DNA of 64,000 bases from Gordionus sp. m RMFG-2023 (lineage: Eukaryota; Nematomorpha; Gordioida; Chordodea; Parachordodidae): the NCBI RefSeq assembly GCF_954871325.1, contig NC_088779.1, positions 8,434,846 through 8,498,845 of the forward strand, written 5' to 3'. Positions within the stretch are counted from its first letter, which is position 1. Each line of letters opens with the position of its first letter. Below, piece after piece: positions 62,670-64,000 of this stretch. The position numbers and the translations under genes were made by a program. Under the pieces are notes generated by a model. That model searched no databases. It was given only the letters and a program-made list of their open reading frames with translations, and was not told the DNA's origin.

Positions 62670-63602
62670 ATACCTAAATTCGAATCGAATTCGAATAAGG
62701 AAAATATATTATTCGTCGAATAATTTTTTATCTATTATTCGATCGAATTATCTTAGATTATTCGACTAAAATAATTTATAGTATTAATATATATTGGAAA
62801 ATAATCATATATAAATCATATATTATTATTAGGAATTATTTGAAATTATTTTAATTTAATAAAATCTCCTAGTGGAATAATGAAAATTGTGCCAAATTTT
62901 GAAACTCCATTTTAATTTATCTCATAATAGACCATTACTTTAGAAATTTCTTTTATGATAGAGATGGACGAAGAAGGTAATTTATATAACACATAACATA
63001 TACAATTATAATAAACTGTTAATCCCATCACATCAAGAATGACGGGCAAACCTGATATTTCTCTTTCATTTGATGATGGAAAAATCATAAATTTGACTTT
63101 TTGCCTAAAGTTTTTACCACTTTATTTGTAAAATATTGCTAATGTCGTGTTATCTAAAATGGCGAGGGACATATTGTCGATACAGGGATCTTCAACCCCA
63201 TGTGAGCGACTCTTTTCTGTTGGAGCTCATATGGTTACAAAATATATAATGTCGTTAAAGGAGGAAACAATCCGAAAAACTTTATGTTTGAAAGATTGGC
63301 TGTTGTCAGATTTATCTACTACATTATAGATATGAATATTATATTGATTTTTCCACATTGTATATAAATATATTATATATGTATGCTTCTATTTTGTCTC
63401 ACTAATAAAATTAGTTTGTCATTATCCTTAGTTAAATTTTACAAAATAAATTTTATAATAGATCTTTTTTAATTCATGGTAAATAAAAATTTCGAATCGA
63501 ATCGAATAATCATTTTATTATTCAAACGAATACGAATAATAAATTATTCGATTTAAACGAATACGAATAATTCCATTATTCGATTCGTATTTTTGTAGGT
63601 AT
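62670..63602 (+). mobile_element. hAT transposon, 933 bp, with exact 8-bp duplication
   Basis: The ends ATACCTAAATTCGAATCG and CGATTCGTATTTTTGTAGGTAT are inverted repeats beginning ATACCTA. AGACAAAT occurs immediately outside both ends (62662-62669 and 63603-63610), the 8-bp duplication of hAT elements. Subterminal regions are full of ATTCGAAT/ATTCGTATTCG palindromic words. The interior retains only the C-terminal part of a hAT transposase, so the copy is non-autonomous. Confidence 0.9.
63147..63329 (+). pseudogene. hAT transposase C-terminal dimerisation fragment
   Basis: The frame LSKMARDILSIQGSSTPCER LFSVGAHMVT... continues to ...TIRKTLCLKDWL. This is the hAT C-terminal dimerisation signature (compare ASSxxSERxFSxxG...LxCLKDWL in ZBED-type transposases). 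The rest of the transposase is missing from this element. Confidence 0.85.
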
Positions 63603-63662
63603 AGACAAATGCGAATGTTCATGAAAAATAATATATTCAATAAAATTCTTCACTTTAAGAGG

Positions 63663-64000
63663 TAGCAGCTAATACATTGTTACCGAATTTTTCGACAGAA
63701 CAATTTATGGGTCAAGTTGTTTTCTCATAATCGAATTTTTGATGTCAATAGACTAGCGATATTCCTTTAAATCCAATGAAATAAGGGTCTCATAATGAGT
63801 CAATTCAAAAATTTTGTGCATCCACAAATTTTGGACATCAGTCAGCATTATATTGCAGTAGACCGACGGTCCTATCCGGTCTATTTTGGTCTAATCTGAC
63901 TCTTGGGTACGACGGGACGGTCCAACTGAAGACCGATTAAAGAGATAAAAGGTTACTATGAATTGCTTTTTAGTTAATGTATATGTACATTAACACATGA
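63663..64000. other. Window end, partial repeat
   Basis: GTAGACCGACGGTCC at 63858 and GGGACGGTCCAACTGAAGAC at 63913 carry related GACCG/CGGTC words in both orientations. This may be a small inverted-repeat element. No gene is seen before the end. Confidence 0.35.

Larger units (their letters stand above)
62240..63662 (+). pseudogene. GPCR-like membrane protein gene, broken and interrupted by hAT
   Basis: A possible acceptor (ATAG) precedes the hydrophobic LAFALSFFLGNAICSFFYAI, with a TM1-like GN motif. In the next frame, from about 62335, follows YIYIILNLALTDNRIICYSF, resembling ICL1 plus the TM2 LNLAxxD motif. In the third frame from about 62390 come two more hydrophobic segments, QIVTLISIITVTMTLFW and VGIIIVFSLMAPALTVLMLI, the latter like TM5, then a basic ITKNIRQ tail. 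The hAT element at 62670 interrupts the last frame. Beyond it, after the duplicated octamer, the frame resumes as MRMFMKNNIFNKILHFK and reaches a possible donor AG/GTAGCA at 63662. The changes of frame suggest a pseudogene, unless short introns or sequence errors explain them. Identity as a receptor is tentative. Confidence 0.4.

Overview
This is an A+T-rich stretch of an animal nuclear genome (roughly three quarters A+T by eye). Its genes are spliced, its introns are full of small DNA transposons, and a seven-transmembrane receptor gene is present. I see no bacterial-style operons, CRISPR arrays or rRNA. The first two introns of one gene are only 40 and 41 nt, while later introns reach kilobases. 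That pattern is reported for flatworms, so a platyhelminth is a reasonable but unproven guess.

Three host genes can be reconstructed, all on the + strand. (1) A complete aldo-keto reductase, 8135-12604: six exons, 306 aa, intact D-Y-K-H tetrad. (2) Electron-transfer-flavoprotein:ubiquinone oxidoreductase (ETFDH), 14368-31607: thirteen exons, 655 aa, with FAD-binding motif and the cysteines of the 4Fe-4S cluster. (3) A rhodopsin-class GPCR, 52253-55619: two exons, 1039 aa, with an unusually large first extracellular loop. At the right edge (62240-63662) lies a decayed or partial second receptor-like membrane protein gene, interrupted by a hAT transposon.

The rest is mobile DNA and its debris. 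1-1205 is a hAT copy lacking its catalytic core. 2005-4961 is a Tigger/pogo element with perfect 21-bp inverted ends and TA target duplications, carrying a decayed transposase. 13285-13735 is a LINE fragment with a restriction-like endonuclease motif. 46044-46838 is a 5'-truncated RTE-like LINE. One short hAT-type MITE family (ends TAGTGTTGTTAAA, about 200 bp, called MITE-A here) occurs about ten times, including 150 bp upstream of the GPCR start codon. Several other short inverted-repeat families carry convincing 8-bp target duplications.

The least explained region is the 6.5-kb last intron of ETFDH (24950-31428). It holds two near-identical units in opposite orientation, each encoding a small CCHC zinc-knuckle protein. 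It also holds extra copies of the units' shared tail, a separate open frame for a membrane-anchored CCHC protein lying between inverted tails, and a 1.3-kb foldback element abutting the last unit. No reverse transcriptase, integrase or transposase is visible there. It looks like an unclassified, non-autonomous gag-like or virus-like element family, treated here as a fossil.

The large A+T-rich stretches between 31.6-45.9 kb, 47-51.9 kb and 55.6-62.2 kb contain only repeats that I could identify, no supported genes.
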